A stretch of 64,000 nt of DNA from Vreelandella piezotolerans. GTDB taxonomy: Bacteria; Pseudomonadota; Gammaproteobacteria; Pseudomonadales; Halomonadaceae. The DNA lies in the NCBI RefSeq assembly GCF_012427705.1, contig NZ_CP048602.1, positions 3,410,001 to 3,474,000 on the forward strand, written 5' to 3'. Position 1 is the stretch's first letter. Every line of letters starts with the position of its first letter. Shown here in pieces: positions 34,842 through 44,450 of the stretch. Under the pieces are notes generated by a model. It did no database searches, was not told the origin of the DNA, and saw only the letters and a list, made by a program, of their open reading frames with translations. Both the position numbers and the translations under genes were made by a program.

Positions 34842-35237
34842 TCAGCGCAGCCAGCCCACGACCACCAGAGCCAGCGCCAACAGGCTCAACAGGGCCGCCA
34901 GGCCGTACATCAGCCATTTGTTGCGAGTGTCCTGGCCCAGGCTCAGGTCGAATAGGCCATGGCGCAGCCGGTGGGCGGCATGAAACAGCGGCAAGCACAC
35001 GGCGGCGCCGATGAACAGCACGCCGGGCAGGCTGAACAGCAGGCGGGAGGCCCGCTCGTGGCCAAGCGCCTCGGCGGGCAGCAGGCCCAACGGCAGCAAT
35101 AGCCCGATGAACAGAATCACCGCAGGCAAGACCACGGCAAAACAGACGCCCCCGGCACTGAACAGCCCCCACCACAGGGGCTCGTCATAGGCTTGCCGAG
35201 GCTGACCCAGGGGTGCTTTTTGATGTGAGGTTTTCAT
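34842..35237 (-). CDS. frdD: Fumarate reductase membrane anchor subunit D
   Basis: 131-residue protein with three hydrophobic helices (FSAGGVCFAVVLPAVILFIG, FSLPGVLFIGAAVCLPLFHA with HRLRHGLFDL after it, YGLAALLSLLALALVVVGWL). HRxRHGxxDL is typical of FrdD. Together with FrdC it anchors the FrdAB dimer and holds the menaquinol site. ATG 35237 overlaps the frdC stop by 4 bp; the open frame upstream is a shadow of frdC. Confidence 0.9.
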   Translation of the reverse strand: MKTSHQKAPLGQPRQAYDEPLWWGLFSAGGVCFAVVLPAVILFIGLLLPLGLLPAEALGHERASRLLFSLPGVLFIGAAVCLPLFHAAHRLRHGLFDLSLGQDTRNKWLMYGLAALLSLLALALVVVGWLR

Positions 35238-35635
35238 GCGCCGCCCCTCCCCAAGAGCCAGAACAACACGACCGCCACTGCCACGACCCCCGCCCACTGG
35301 CCAGCAACGATGGCACCAGCGGGCACGCTGCGCCCCGCCACGCGCAGCGGCATGACCCGAGGAAACAGCACGAAGAAGGTGGCCGCGTGATAGAGGCTGG
35401 CCACCAGCGCCAGCGCATTCAGCAGCAGCACCAGCGGCGAGCCCATAAAGGCCACCCAGCCCTGCCAGCTCGCCGGGCCCTGCAACAGCGCGAACACTCC
35501 TGCCAATAGGCAGAGAATGAAAAACACCAGCGGCACCACCGTGGCTTCGCGCAGCATATAGCGCTTGAAGAAACCGTGCTTCAGCCACCAGTTGCGCTTC
35601 AAGGGCGGCAGCCGTTGTGATGATGATTTTTCCAT
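35234..35635 (-). CDS. frdC: Fumarate reductase membrane anchor subunit C
   Basis: 133-residue three-helix membrane subunit. WWLKHGFFKRYMLREATVVP is the FrdC N-terminal signature, followed by helices PLVFFILCLLAGVFALL, PLVLLLNALALVASLYHA (with the quinol-site HA region YHAATFF) and the C-terminal VAGQWAGVVAVAVVLFWLL. ATG 35635 gives normal E. coli-like length; 32 bp gap to frdB. Confidence 0.92.
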   Translation of the reverse strand: MEKSSSQRLPPLKRNWWLKHGFFKRYMLREATVVPLVFFILCLLAGVFALLQGPASWQGWVAFMGSPLVLLLNALALVASLYHAATFFVLFPRVMPLRVAGRSVPAGAIVAGQWAGVVAVAVVLFWLLGRGGA

Positions 35636-35667
35636 GAGGCACTCTCCCGACGGTTCGTTCTGGCCAA

Positions 35668-36402
35668 TCAGCCCTTGAACAGTGCGATCAGCGTATGTTT
35701 GGCGGCCTCGACCTTGCCCTGATTGACCGCAGCGGCCGGGTCGACGTGCTTGGGGCATACCTGCGAGCAGAAGCCCACGAAGGTACAGCTCCAGACACCA
35801 TCGTGGCGGTTGAGCTGCGCCATGCGCTGACGTTTGCCCTGGTCCCGGCTGTCCAGGTTGTAGCGGTGCGCCAGGGTCAGCGCCGCAGGCCCCAGAAACT
35901 CAGGGTTCAAACCAAACTGCGGGCACGCCGAATAGCACAGGCCACAGTTGATACAGTTGGCAAACTGCCGATAGCGCGCCAGCTGTTCAGGCGTTTGTGT
36001 GTGGGGCTGCGCCTGGCCGGGATCAAAGGTCTGCACCGGGTCCTGTTCGATCAGGTAGGGCTTCACCGCCGCCAGGTGCTCCAGGAACAGCGCCATGTCC
36101 ACGACCAGGTCCCGCTGCACGGGGAAGTGCGCCAGCGGTTCGATACGAATCTCGCCAGGGTAGTCGCGCAGGAAGGTTTTACAGCCCAGCTTGGGAATGC
36201 CGTTGACCATGACGCCACAGGAGCCACAAATCGCCATTCGGCAAGACCAGCGGTAGCTCAGCGTGCTGTCCTGCTGCTCCTTGATATGGTTCAGCGCGTC
36301 GAGAAGCGAGGTGCTGTCCTCCACAGCAACGTCGTAGGTTTGCCAGTAGGGTTCCGCTGCGCTGTCGGGCAGGTAACGCTTGATGCTGATGTGCTTGTTC
36401 AT
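35668..36402 (-). CDS. frdB: Fumarate reductase iron-sulfur subunit
   Basis: 244-residue iron-sulfur subunit. All three clusters are visible: [2Fe-2S] in [20 protein letters not shown], [4Fe-4S] in [15 protein letters not shown], [3Fe-4S] in [17 protein letters not shown]. The first stretch is almost identical to enteric FrdB rather than SdhB, supporting fumarate reductase. The start overlaps frdA by 4 bp. Confidence 0.95.
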   Translation of the reverse strand: MNKHISIKRYLPDSAAEPYWQTYDVAVEDSTSLLDALNHIKEQQDSTLSYRWSCRMAICGSCGVMVNGIPKLGCKTFLRDYPGEIRIEPLAHFPVQRDLVVDMALFLEHLAAVKPYLIEQDPVQTFDPGQAQPHTQTPEQLARYRQFANCINCGLCYSACPQFGLNPEFLGPAALTLAHRYNLDSRDQGKRQRMAQLNRHDGVWSCTFVGFCSQVCPKHVDPAAAVNQGKVEAAKHTLIALFKG

Positions 36403-38186
36403 GCCTTGCCTCCCTTGGCCGCATCCCCGTAAACCCGCGCGGCCGGGGCCGAAAAGCGGGTATCCACCGCCTGCCAGCGCAGCTCGGCGGGCGCATCACC
36501 CTGGTAAAACACCTGGCTATGCTTGAGATAGCCCACGTCGTCACGGGCCTGCAGGCCCTCGTCCAGGCGCTGGTGGGCACCCCGGGATTCGCGACGCTCC
36601 AACGCGGCCAGGCACGACGCCTCGGCGATCTCCAGCCCGTAGCCAAACTCCAGGCACTCCAGCAGCTCGGTATTGAAAATCTTGCTGGTGTCACTTACTC
36701 GCACCTGGGCATAGCGCTGGCGCAGCTGGCGAAGGGTATCCAACGCCTGCTGCATGCCTGCTTCGGTGCGGTAAATGCCGCAGCCGCTCTCCATGGCCTG
36801 CACCATGGCGTGCTTGAGCGTCACCCAGGATTCACCGCTGCCCTGGCCATCGCAGAGCGTGGCCAGCCGCGCCTGCTGCCGCTGGGCCTGCGCCTGCAAG
36901 ACCGGCAGCGCCACCCAGTCGGTGCGGGCAGCCCGCTGGCTGGCCTGCTCCCCAGCCAAGCGGCCAAAGACCAGCAGCTCGGTCAGCGAATTGGAGCCCA
37001 GCCGGTTGGCCCCATGCAGGCCTACCGATGCGCACTCCCCGGCGGCGTACAGACCCGCAATGGTCGTTTCACACTGGGGATCGGTTTCGATGCCGCCCAT
37101 GGTGTAGTGCACCGCAGGCCGAATCGGGATCGGCTCCTTGACGGGGTCGACATTGATATAGGATTTGGCCAGCTCGCAGATGAACGGCAGGCGCTCATGC
37201 AGATAGTCGGCGCCCAGGTGGCGAAGGTCGAGATAGACCACGTCGCTGTCGCCAAACTTGCCGGTACGCCCGGCCTGCTGCTCCTGCCAGAACGCCTGGG
37301 AGAGCTTGTCCCGAGGGCCCAGCTCCATGTACTTGTTTTCCGGCTTGCCCAGGGGTGTTTCCGGGCCCAGGCCGTAGTCCTGGAGGTAGCGGTAACCCTC
37401 CTTGTTGAGCAGAATACCGCCTTCCCCCCGGCACGCTTCGGTGATCAGGATGCCCGAGCCGGGCAGGCCGGTGGGGTGGTACTGCACGAACTCCATGTCG
37501 CGCAGCGCCACGCCGTGGCGGTAGGCCATGGCCATGCCGTCACCGGTGACGATGCCCGCATTGGTGTTGAAGCGGAACAGCCGCCCGGCCCCGCCGGTGG
37601 CCAATACCACCGCTTTGGCACGCAACAGCAGCAGCTCGCCCGTGGCGACTTGCAGAGCAATGACCCCCACCACGGCCCCTTCATGCACGGCCAAGTCCAG
37701 TACGAAGTACTCGTCGAAGCGTTCGATTTCGGGGTATTTCAACGAGGTCTGAAACAGCGTGTGCAGCATATGGAAGCCGGTCTTGTCGGCAGCAAACCAG
37801 GTGCGCGCCGTTTTCATGCCACCAAAGCGGCGCACCTGTATGCGGCCATCGGGCTGGCGGCTCCAGGGGCACCCCCAGCGCTCCATCTGCACCAACTCCC
37901 GGTAGGCGTGGCGCACGAAGTAGTCCACTACGCCCTGCTCCACCAGCCAGTCGCCCCCAGAAACCGTGTCGTCGAAGTGCGCCTGAAACGAGTCCTCGTC
38001 ACTGGTCACCGCCGCCGCGCCCCCCTCGGCCGCCACCGTGTGTGAACGCATGGGATACACCTTGGACACCAGCGCGATGCGTTGCGCGTGACCGCCCTGT
38101 TTGGCCTGCTCGGCGGCCGCTATGGCGGCCCGCAGGCCAGCGCCTCCACCGCCGACGATGACGATATCCACATCCTGCTGCTGCAT
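36399..38186 (-). CDS. frdA: Fumarate reductase flavoprotein subunit
   Basis: 595-residue flavoprotein with N-terminal dinucleotide fold ([20 protein letters not shown]), covalent-FAD histidine in [15 protein letters not shown], and catalytic segments [20 protein letters not shown] and [15 protein letters not shown]. It reduces fumarate to succinate as terminal acceptor of anaerobic respiration. ATG 38186 is chosen: AAGGGG sits 5-6 bp upstream and the protein aligns with FrdA from MQ; in-frame ATGs at 38216 and further up are less likely. frdABCD plus men genes on the same strand form one functional block. Confidence 0.95.
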   Translation of the reverse strand: MQQQDVDIVIVGGGGAGLRAAIAAAEQAKQGGHAQRIALVSKVYPMRSHTVAAEGGAAAVTSDEDSFQAHFDDTVSGGDWLVEQGVVDYFVRHAYRELVQMERWGCPWSRQPDGRIQVRRFGGMKTARTWFAADKTGFHMLHTLFQTSLKYPEIERFDEYFVLDLAVHEGAVVGVIALQVATGELLLLRAKAVVLATGGAGRLFRFNTNAGIVTGDGMAMAYRHGVALRDMEFVQYHPTGLPGSGILITEACRGEGGILLNKEGYRYLQDYGLGPETPLGKPENKYMELGPRDKLSQAFWQEQQAGRTGKFGDSDVVYLDLRHLGADYLHERLPFICELAKSYINVDPVKEPIPIRPAVHYTMGGIETDPQCETTIAGLYAAGECASVGLHGANRLGSNSLTELLVFGRLAGEQASQRAARTDWVALPVLQAQAQRQQARLATLCDGQGSGESWVTLKHAMVQAMESGCGIYRTEAGMQQALDTLRQLRQRYAQVRVSDTSKIFNTELLECLEFGYGLEIAEASCLAALERRESRGAHQRLDEGLQARDDVGYLKHSQVFYQGDAPAELRWQAVDTRFSAPAARVYGDAAKGGKA

Positions 38187-38323
38187 GGCACCCCCTTGTG
38201 CGGCTGCACTACTCATGACGGTCTTCTCATGACGCGATTCCGGCCTGCGCACGGCTTGCCGCCCTGCTGATGAAGCGACGTTATCACAGCCCAACAGGCC
38301 TTCGGCCTTGATCTAAAGCATGA

Positions 38324-38365
38324 TTGATATGGATCAAATAACGCGCGACTTGCCTTGCCTATGCT
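38324..38365 (+). promoter_or_regulatory. Perfect FNR/Anr box with class II promoter spacing
   Basis: TTGAT-ATGG-ATCAA at 38324-38337 is an exact match to the FNR/Anr consensus TTGATnnnnATCAA. If centred at -41.5 the start site is near 38372, and TATGCT at 38360-38365 falls exactly at the -10 position for the plus strand, i.e. for the DASS transporter. A similarly placed -10 for frdA on the minus strand is not obvious, though the box lies about 140 bp upstream of frdA. Confidence 0.85.
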
Positions 38366-38465
38366 GTTGATGACATCGGTGAAACACCACGCTGGAACTC
38401 ACCCTCGGCTGTGCTCACTCAGGCAAGGCGCTACGGCTTGCCGATAACCTTATCGAGAGGTCGCC

Positions 38466-39935
38466 ATGAACCTCAGCGCTTCGCTCCGCTCTCGCTGGTC
38501 GCTGCTCGCGCCACTGACCACCACGCTGGTGATCGCCCTGCTGCCTACCCCGACCGGGCTACCGCCCCATGCCTGGTACTTCTTCGCCATCTTTTTAGGC
38601 TGCGTGGTCGGCCTGATTTTGGAACCCCTGCCCGGCGCGGTCATCGGTCTGGTCGGCGTCACCCTTTCGGCGCTGCTTTCCCGCTGGGTGCTGTTCTCCC
38701 CAGAGCAGCTGGCCAACGACGGCTTCAACGCCGCCAACCAGGCTTTCGCCTGGGCGGTCTCGGGGTTCACCAATGCCACCGTATGGTTGATTTTCGGTGC
38801 CTTCATGTTTGCCCTGGGGTATGAAAAAACCGGGCTGGGGAGGCGTATCTCGCTGTGGCTGGTGCATGCCATGGGCAAGCGCACGCTGACCCTGGGCTAC
38901 GCGGTGATGATCGCCGATGGCATTCTGGCACCTTTTACGCCGTCCAATACGGCGCGCAGCGCAGGCACCATCTATCCGGTCATTCGTAACCTACCGCCGC
39001 TGTACGACTCGCACCCCAACGACCCCAGCATGAAGCGCATGGGCAGCTTCCTGATGTGGACCGCCATTGCGGCCACCTGCGTGACCAGCTCGATGTTTCT
39101 CACCGCCCTGGCGCCGAACCTGCTGGCCATCGCGCTCACCGAAAGCGCCACGGGCATCCATATCGGTTGGGGACAGTGGTTCGTGGCGGTGGTGCCGGTG
39201 GGGGTCCTTCTGCTGCTGTTGGTGCCGCTGCTGTGCTACTGGCTGTGCGCCCCGGAGGTAAAGGCCGGGCATGAGATCTCCGACTGGGCGAAAGGGGAAC
39301 TGCAGAACCTGGGCCCGCTGACCCGCCACGAAATCGTGCTGGTCATCATGGTGGTCACCGCGCTGCTGCTGTGGATCTTCGCTGGCGACCGGGTATCGGC
39401 GTCGCTGGTGGGGCTGGTGGTCATCTGCGGCATGCTGCTGACCGGCATGGTGAGCTGGAACGACATTCTCGACAACCGCGCCGCCTGGAACACCTTCGTG
39501 TGGTTTGCCACCCTGGTGGCTCTGGCGGGCGGCTTGAGCCAGGTAGGCTTCGTGGGCTGGTTCGGTAACGTAGTGGGTGGGCAGATCAGCCACTTCGACC
39601 CGCTGCTGGCCATGGTCGCCCTGGTGGTCATCTTCTATGTGTTGCACTACCTCTTCGCCAGCGTCACCGCCCATGTGACCGCCCTGCTGCCGGTCATACT
39701 AGCGGCGGCGTCGGGCATTGCGGGGCTGGACATGCAGCTGTTCATTCTGCTGTTGCTGCCCACCCTGGGCTTCATGGGCATCCTGACCCCTTATGGTACC
39801 GGTCCCAGCCCGGTGTATTACGGCAGCGGCTACTTGCCCAGCGCGCTGTACTGGCGCCTGGGGGCCATCTTCGGGCTGCTGTTCCTGGTGGCCTGGCTGG
39901 CCATTGGCCTGCCCTGGCTACTGTTGATTCAGTGA
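38466..39935 (+). CDS. DASS-family dicarboxylate transporter (CitT/TtdT-like)
   Basis: 489-residue carrier with about 12 membrane segments, of the divalent anion:Na+ symporter family. Signature APFTPSNTARSAGTIYPVIR and the late MGILTPYGTGPSPVYYGSGY are typical of the CitT/TtdT/SodiT branch that moves or exchanges C4-dicarboxylates, citrate or tartrate. Divergent from frdA with an FNR/Anr box and a matching -10 in its promoter; it is therefore the likely fumarate (or malate/tartrate) uptake or fumarate/succinate exchange carrier of this respiration block. Confidence 0.88.
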   Translation: MNLSASLRSRWSLLAPLTTTLVIALLPTPTGLPPHAWYFFAIFLGCVVGLILEPLPGAVIGLVGVTLSALLSRWVLFSPEQLANDGFNAANQAFAWAVSGFTNATVWLIFGAFMFALGYEKTGLGRRISLWLVHAMGKRTLTLGYAVMIADGILAPFTPSNTARSAGTIYPVIRNLPPLYDSHPNDPSMKRMGSFLMWTAIAATCVTSSMFLTALAPNLLAIALTESATGIHIGWGQWFVAVVPVGVLLLLLVPLLCYWLCAPEVKAGHEISDWAKGELQNLGPLTRHEIVLVIMVVTALLLWIFAGDRVSASLVGLVVICGMLLTGMVSWNDILDNRAAWNTFVWFATLVALAGGLSQVGFVGWFGNVVGGQISHFDPLLAMVALVVIFYVLHYLFASVTAHVTALLPVILAAASGIAGLDMQLFILLLLPTLGFMGILTPYGTGPSPVYYGSGYLPSALYWRLGAIFGLLFLVAWLAIGLPWLLLIQ

Positions 39936-39962
39936 GCCATGTACCGAGTCAGCGAACCCTGC

Positions 39963-39985
39963 GCTGCCGCGCTTAGCGCGGCAGC
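39963..39985. repeat. Perfect 10-bp inverted repeat around the menH stop codon
   Basis: GCTGCCGCGC (39963-39972) and GCGCGGCAGC (39976-39985) flank TTA, which is the TAA stop codon of menH on the minus strand. It lies between convergent ends of the transporter and menH. No U-tract on either side, so termination would not be of the classic intrinsic type. Confidence 0.7.
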
Positions 39986-40734
39986 GTCTGTGCCAAGTGC
40001 CCTGCCATGGCCTTCGGGTGTTCCACGTGCAGGTTATGGCCGCCCGGCAGCGCCCAGTGGCGCAGGCGCGGCGCGTGCTGCGCCAAGCGGTTGGCCAGGG
40101 TGTTGAACTTATGGTCCCGCAGGCCGGAGAAATAGCCCACGCGCAGCTCGGTCTCGGCCAGCCAATGCCATAGGGAGGGCTGCCGACCCAGCGAGGTGGC
40201 CCGCAGCATATGCGCCACGGCGGGGCCACGGTTGGCCAACCGGCGCTGTATCTGACGCTGGCGCTGTGCTGGCGTCAAATCGGCAAACACCGGCTGCTGG
40301 TACCATCCGGTCAGCACGTCGGTCAGCGGCGACTGTTCAAAGCGCTGGGCCCAGTGCTCATCGTGGGCGCGGCGCGCTTCCCGCTCTGGCGCGGCCAGCC
40401 CGGGGTGCGCGCTCTCCAACCACAGCGCCTCCAAACCGGCGGGCCGCTGGCTGGCATAATAGAGCGCCAGCCGGCCACCCAGGGAGTAGCCCAGCAGGCC
40501 ATAACGCACTACGCCCGCCTCGGCCAGCGTATCGCTAAGCCAGTCATGAAAGTCCGCAAAAGAGCCCACCGCAGGCACTGTGGGCTGCCCATGCCCCGGC
40601 AGGTTCAGCGCCAGGCAGCGCACGCCCGGCAGCGCGTGTTCCAGCGCCTCGCCAAGCACCTGCCAATCGTCCTTATCGCCCAGCAGGCCGTGCAGCATCA
40701 CCAGCGTAAAGGGCGACGAAGGGTCAGGATGCAT
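39973..40734 (-). CDS. menH: SHCHC synthase (alpha/beta hydrolase)
   Basis: 253-residue alpha/beta hydrolase. N-terminal [16 protein letters not shown], nucleophile elbow [15 protein letters not shown] with Ser, and a C-terminal [13 protein letters not shown] holding the catalytic histidine; this pattern plus location right after menD identifies MenH, which eliminates pyruvate from SEPHCHC. ATG 40734 overlaps menD by 11 bp. Confidence 0.9.
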   Translation of the reverse strand: MHPDPSSPFTLVMLHGLLGDKDDWQVLGEALEHALPGVRCLALNLPGHGQPTVPAVGSFADFHDWLSDTLAEAGVVRYGLLGYSLGGRLALYYASQRPAGLEALWLESAHPGLAAPEREARRAHDEHWAQRFEQSPLTDVLTGWYQQPVFADLTPAQRQRQIQRRLANRGPAVAHMLRATSLGRQPSLWHWLAETELRVGYFSGLRDHKFNTLANRLAQHAPRLRHWALPGGHNLHVEHPKAMAGHLAQTLPR

Positions 40735-42427
40735 GGGCTGCCTCTTTGAGCCACGCGCCCAGAGCCTGCAACGCATCGGTGGCCTGCTGATGGGGCACCG
40801 TGACCTCGATCAGCGTCACACCGGCCTCCAGCGCCTGGGTGTAGGCCTCGCAAAACGCCGCCAACGTGGTCGGTGCGGCATAGTTCAGATGAAACATGCG
40901 CGCCGCATGCTCGAACGCGAGCCCGTGGGGTTGGCGATAGTAGCGCTCCAGCAGATCGCCTTCGTCCGGCACCGGCAGCATGTGGAAAATGCTGCCGCCA
41001 TCGTTATTCAGCACCACCACGACCAGCGGCGCCTGGGCCCTGGCCAGCAGCGCCAAGCTGTTGAGGTCGTGAAGCGCGCTGGTGTCGCCCAGAATCACCG
41101 TGGTGGGTTCATTAGTCGTGCAAGCCAGGCCATACGCGGTAGCCAGCAGCCCATCGATGCCCGAAGCCCCGCGGTTGGCCATCACCCGCAGCGGCGTCGA
41201 ACGGGTCGAGCCCAGCATGTTCATCAACCGGGCGGGCAGGCTATTGCCCACGAACAGCGCCCCTCTGGCCAGTTGCGCCACCTGATGACACACCCCCAGC
41301 TCGGAAAACGCCGCCGTATAGCGTTCGATGCCCTGGCGGGTGCGCTGCTGAAGGCGTGCCAGGGTATGCCAGGGGGGCTGGGCGGGCCCGGCGGGCAGCG
41401 TGGCGATAGCCTCGGCGGGCGTGCACACCAGCCGCTGGGTAAGGGTGAAGTCCGGGTCCAGACGCTGGGGCAACGGGTCGACCAGCCACGCCTGCTGCCA
41501 GGGGTGGCGGGCAATCATCTGGGTCAGACGCTTGGAAATCAGCCTGCCGCCAAACTGCAGCAGCACGTTGGCGCGGCCCAGCTCGGCGCTGACCTGCGGG
41601 TCCTGCAGGGCCAGGTCCATGTGCATCAGATGGTGCGGGTCGCCGTGCAGCTGGCTTTGCAGGTCGGCCAATAGCGGCCAGCCCAACTGTTCGGCCATGG
41701 CCGCAATGGGGGCCGCCTGCTGGGGGTCATCGATGCGCCCCACCACGATCACCCCGCGCTGCTGGGTGAAAGCGGCGGGCCATGCCACCGGCAAGGGAGC
41801 GGGAGCGGTTTGCCAAGCGCTCCAGGGGGCATCGCTGTGCTGCCAGCGCGCCAGCGGCGCCAGGTAGTCGCTGGCCTCCACGGGCGGGCCGGAGGGATAG
41901 AGCGGCTCGCGGTAGCGGCAGTTGAAGTGCACCGGGCCCGGCAAGCGGTGCTGTCGCGCCATGGTCTGGTCGATCGTGCTGAGCAAATAGGCGGCGGGAA
42001 TATCGCGACTGGGGGTCGGGAAGTCGTGGTGCGCCACCGTGTGGCGGGCGAAGATATCCCGCTGGTCGATGGCCTGGTTACTGCCGTTATCCAACAGCTC
42101 GATGGGCCGGTCGGCAGACAGAATCACCAGCGGCACGCCCAGCAGCGCGGCTTCCACCACGGCCGGATAAAGGTTGGCCACTGCCGTACCGGACGTGGTG
42201 ATCACCGCCACCGGCTGCTGGGCGCCTCGGGCCAGGCCCAGCGCCATGAACCCCAGCCCGCGCTCGTCGAAGTGAGTATGGCAGCGCAGCCCGGCGTGCT
42301 CGCTGGCCGCCATGGTCAGCGGGGTGGAGCGCGAGCCCGGCGCCACGACTACTTCGCGCAGCCCCCAGCGGTACAGCTCTTCCAACAGCAGCGACGCCCA
42401 AACGTGGTTAAAGGTGGCGTAATGCAT
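40724..42427 (-). CDS. menD: SEPHCHC synthase
   Basis: 567-residue thiamine-diphosphate enzyme joining isochorismate and 2-oxoglutarate. Start [20 protein letters not shown] is typical; [32 protein letters not shown] with the catalytic Glu, [19 protein letters not shown], and the diphosphate-binding [17 protein letters not shown] are all present. ATG 42427 is 5 bp from the menF stop; the upstream open frame lies inside menF. Confidence 0.94.
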   Translation of the reverse strand: MHYATFNHVWASLLLEELYRWGLREVVVAPGSRSTPLTMAASEHAGLRCHTHFDERGLGFMALGLARGAQQPVAVITTSGTAVANLYPAVVEAALLGVPLVILSADRPIELLDNGSNQAIDQRDIFARHTVAHHDFPTPSRDIPAAYLLSTIDQTMARQHRLPGPVHFNCRYREPLYPSGPPVEASDYLAPLARWQHSDAPWSAWQTAPAPLPVAWPAAFTQQRGVIVVGRIDDPQQAAPIAAMAEQLGWPLLADLQSQLHGDPHHLMHMDLALQDPQVSAELGRANVLLQFGGRLISKRLTQMIARHPWQQAWLVDPLPQRLDPDFTLTQRLVCTPAEAIATLPAGPAQPPWHTLARLQQRTRQGIERYTAAFSELGVCHQVAQLARGALFVGNSLPARLMNMLGSTRSTPLRVMANRGASGIDGLLATAYGLACTTNEPTTVILGDTSALHDLNSLALLARAQAPLVVVVLNNDGGSIFHMLPVPDEGDLLERYYRQPHGLAFEHAARMFHLNYAAPTTLAAFCEAYTQALEAGVTLIEVTVPHQQATDALQALGAWLKEAAHAS

Positions 42428-42431
42428 CGGC

Positions 42432-43775
42432 TTATCCCATTCCCAGCAGCGAGAGAATATCGGCAATCTTGGCATCCAGCTCGTGCCACTCGTCTTCGGC
42501 CTGCGACCCCGCCACGATTCCCGCCCCCGCGTACAGGCGGATCGACGTGTCGCTGACCTGGGCACAGCGAATCGATACCGCCAGCTCGCTGGAGCCATGC
42601 CCCACGCGGCCAAAGGCACCGGCGTACCAGCCCCTGGCGTGGCGCTCCAGCTCACGGATTCTGGCCAGCGCCGCCGCCCGCGGGGTGCCGCCGACGGCGG
42701 GCGTGGGCGGCAGCACGCCGAGCAGTTGCTGGTCGGTGATGAAGGGGTGCAGCTCGGCGTGAATTTCGCGGCGAATATGCTGCACGGACCGCAGCAGCAC
42801 CACGTGGGCCTCGCCCATTTCCAGGCGCTGGGCCAGCGGCTCCAGCTGGGTCAACAGCTGCTGGTACACGCACTGGTTTTCCAGGCCGTTCTTTTTATCG
42901 GCCAGCAGCGCTCCGGCGAGCGCCTCGTCCTGCGCCGTGTTACGCCCCCGCCGGGTCGTACCGGCCAGCGCCTCCGTGACCAGCTGCTGGCCCTGGCGGC
43001 GGTAGAGCCGTTCCGGGGAGCAGCCAATCAGCGCCGTACCGGGCGCCCACTGCACCCCAAAATGAAAGCAGTGCCGCGCCTCGGCCTGCCAGCGCCCCAG
43101 CAAGGCCCAGGGGCTGGGCACGCGCTCGGCGGTCAGGCAGGTTTCTCGGGAAAGCACCACTTTGGGAAGCTGCTGCAGCCGTTCGGGCTGGGTCACCTGC
43201 GACACCCAGCGGGCCCACTCCGGCCGAGTGGGCGTATCACAACGCTGGTAGCTGCCATGAGCCACCGGGGGCAGCGGCTGTTCAGGGACGATGGCCGCCA
43301 GACACGCCTGAGCGGCGGCCAGCTCTTCGGCGGGGGGGCTGTCATCGAAGCGCAGGTTCACGGAAAGCGTGCACCGCCCCTGCTGGCGCTTGAGCAGCAC
43401 CCGGGGCAGTATGAAGCGGCAGTCACCAAACCCGGGCCAACCCGCCGCCTGGGCATCGAAGGCCACCCCGCCGAAATAGTCGGGTGAGCCGCTGGCGAGC
43501 TGGGCCTGAGCTTGAACCTGCGCCTGACGCTGCATATCGACCTGCAGCGCCACCAGAGAGTCAAATGCCTGCGCCTCGCCCAGCACGGCATAGCCCGCCG
43601 CCGAGGCCTCGCGCGGCTGCCAATAAAGGCGGGGCATCACGCGCTGTGCGTTCAACCACCCCAACAAATCCTCGACCTCGCAGGGCACGCTCAGGCTCTG
43701 CGTACCCCGGCATGTCAAAAGGTCCAGCGCCGACAGCTGTGCTGCCAGCGCCTTCGCGGCTTGGATCACCTGCAT
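42432..43775 (-). CDS. menF: Isochorismate synthase
   Basis: 447-residue chorismate-binding enzyme isomerising chorismate to isochorismate. C-terminal catalytic domain has [53 protein letters not shown] and [16 protein letters not shown]. EntC/PchA-type siderophore genes are absent, and menD follows immediately, so MenF is favoured. First enzyme of the branch in this operon, 6 bp after the DoxX gene. Confidence 0.94.
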   Translation of the reverse strand: MQVIQAAKALAAQLSALDLLTCRGTQSLSVPCEVEDLLGWLNAQRVMPRLYWQPREASAAGYAVLGEAQAFDSLVALQVDMQRQAQVQAQAQLASGSPDYFGGVAFDAQAAGWPGFGDCRFILPRVLLKRQQGRCTLSVNLRFDDSPPAEELAAAQACLAAIVPEQPLPPVAHGSYQRCDTPTRPEWARWVSQVTQPERLQQLPKVVLSRETCLTAERVPSPWALLGRWQAEARHCFHFGVQWAPGTALIGCSPERLYRRQGQQLVTEALAGTTRRGRNTAQDEALAGALLADKKNGLENQCVYQQLLTQLEPLAQRLEMGEAHVVLLRSVQHIRREIHAELHPFITDQQLLGVLPPTPAVGGTPRAAALARIRELERHARGWYAGAFGRVGHGSSELAVSIRCAQVSDTSIRLYAGAGIVAGSQAEDEWHELDAKIADILSLLGMG

Positions 43776-43781
43776 AGCGCG

Positions 43782-44264
43782 TTACTTTCCTGACAACCGA
43801 TGCCTGATATAGGGTAGCACCCAGCGGTCGCCACCATAGCGCCCGGCGTTGGCACCGGCCACCAGCAGGAAAAAGCTCAGGGCGATCATCCAGGGGTTGG
43901 TGGACACCGTGCCCGCCATCAAGAACGACATGTTCATGACGATGGCGAAGAAAGCGGCATAGCAGGTCAACACACCCACGATCAGCCCCAGCCCCACCAG
44001 CACTTCCCCCAGCGGGATCATCACGTTGATCACGTCGGCGTAAGGCAGCGCGACATGCTCCAGAAACCCCACGTAGTTGGGGTAGACCATACTGCCTTCG
44101 CGCATGACTGGGTTGGCCACGGCGTTGCGCAAAAACCCTTCGGCATTGAAACCGCCGGTCATCTTGCCGATGCCCAGGGTCAGCCAGGTAATGCCCAGGT
44201 ACAGCCTCAACAGTAGCCAAACCAGGGCAGCATATTTGTTTTGTCTGAAAAACTCGCCGATCAT
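43782..44264 (-). CDS. DoxX-family membrane protein in the men operon
   Basis: 160-residue protein with four hydrophobic helices and the DoxX-like stretch LRLYLGITWLTLGIGKMTGG, later VMIPLGEVLVGLGLIVG and MNMSFLMAGTVSTNP. DoxX proteins are quinone-associated membrane subunits in some archaea and redox-linked elsewhere, but no role in menaquinone synthesis is established. ATG 44264 has AGGAG 8 bp upstream. It leads the menF-menD-menH unit, which makes a quinone-related function plausible (inference). Confidence 0.85.
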   Translation of the reverse strand: MIGEFFRQNKYAALVWLLLRLYLGITWLTLGIGKMTGGFNAEGFLRNAVANPVMREGSMVYPNYVGFLEHVALPYADVINVMIPLGEVLVGLGLIVGVLTCYAAFFAIVMNMSFLMAGTVSTNPWMIALSFFLLVAGANAGRYGGDRWVLPYIRHRLSGK

Positions 44265-44450
44265 CGCGTAGACTCCTGCCACGTTCACTTTCAGGGGGAA
44301 GCCCCAGTGTGCGTCAGGACGGATGCCTCTTTTTTGACCCAAGTCGTGATTTTTGCCATTAATGATACAGAGTTGAATGTTTACTCTGCCCAATGGCCAC
44401 ACTGACCGGCCACGCTGACCGATTCAGCGACTGCAACAGGAATGCTCACC

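Noticed and set aside
36519..38045. 508-codon open frame opposite frdA
   Set aside because: Antisense shadow of frdA; low-complexity composition with no domain.
43484..44220. Alternative frames over menF/DoxX
   Set aside because: GC-rich shadows without family similarity; the men genes explain the region.
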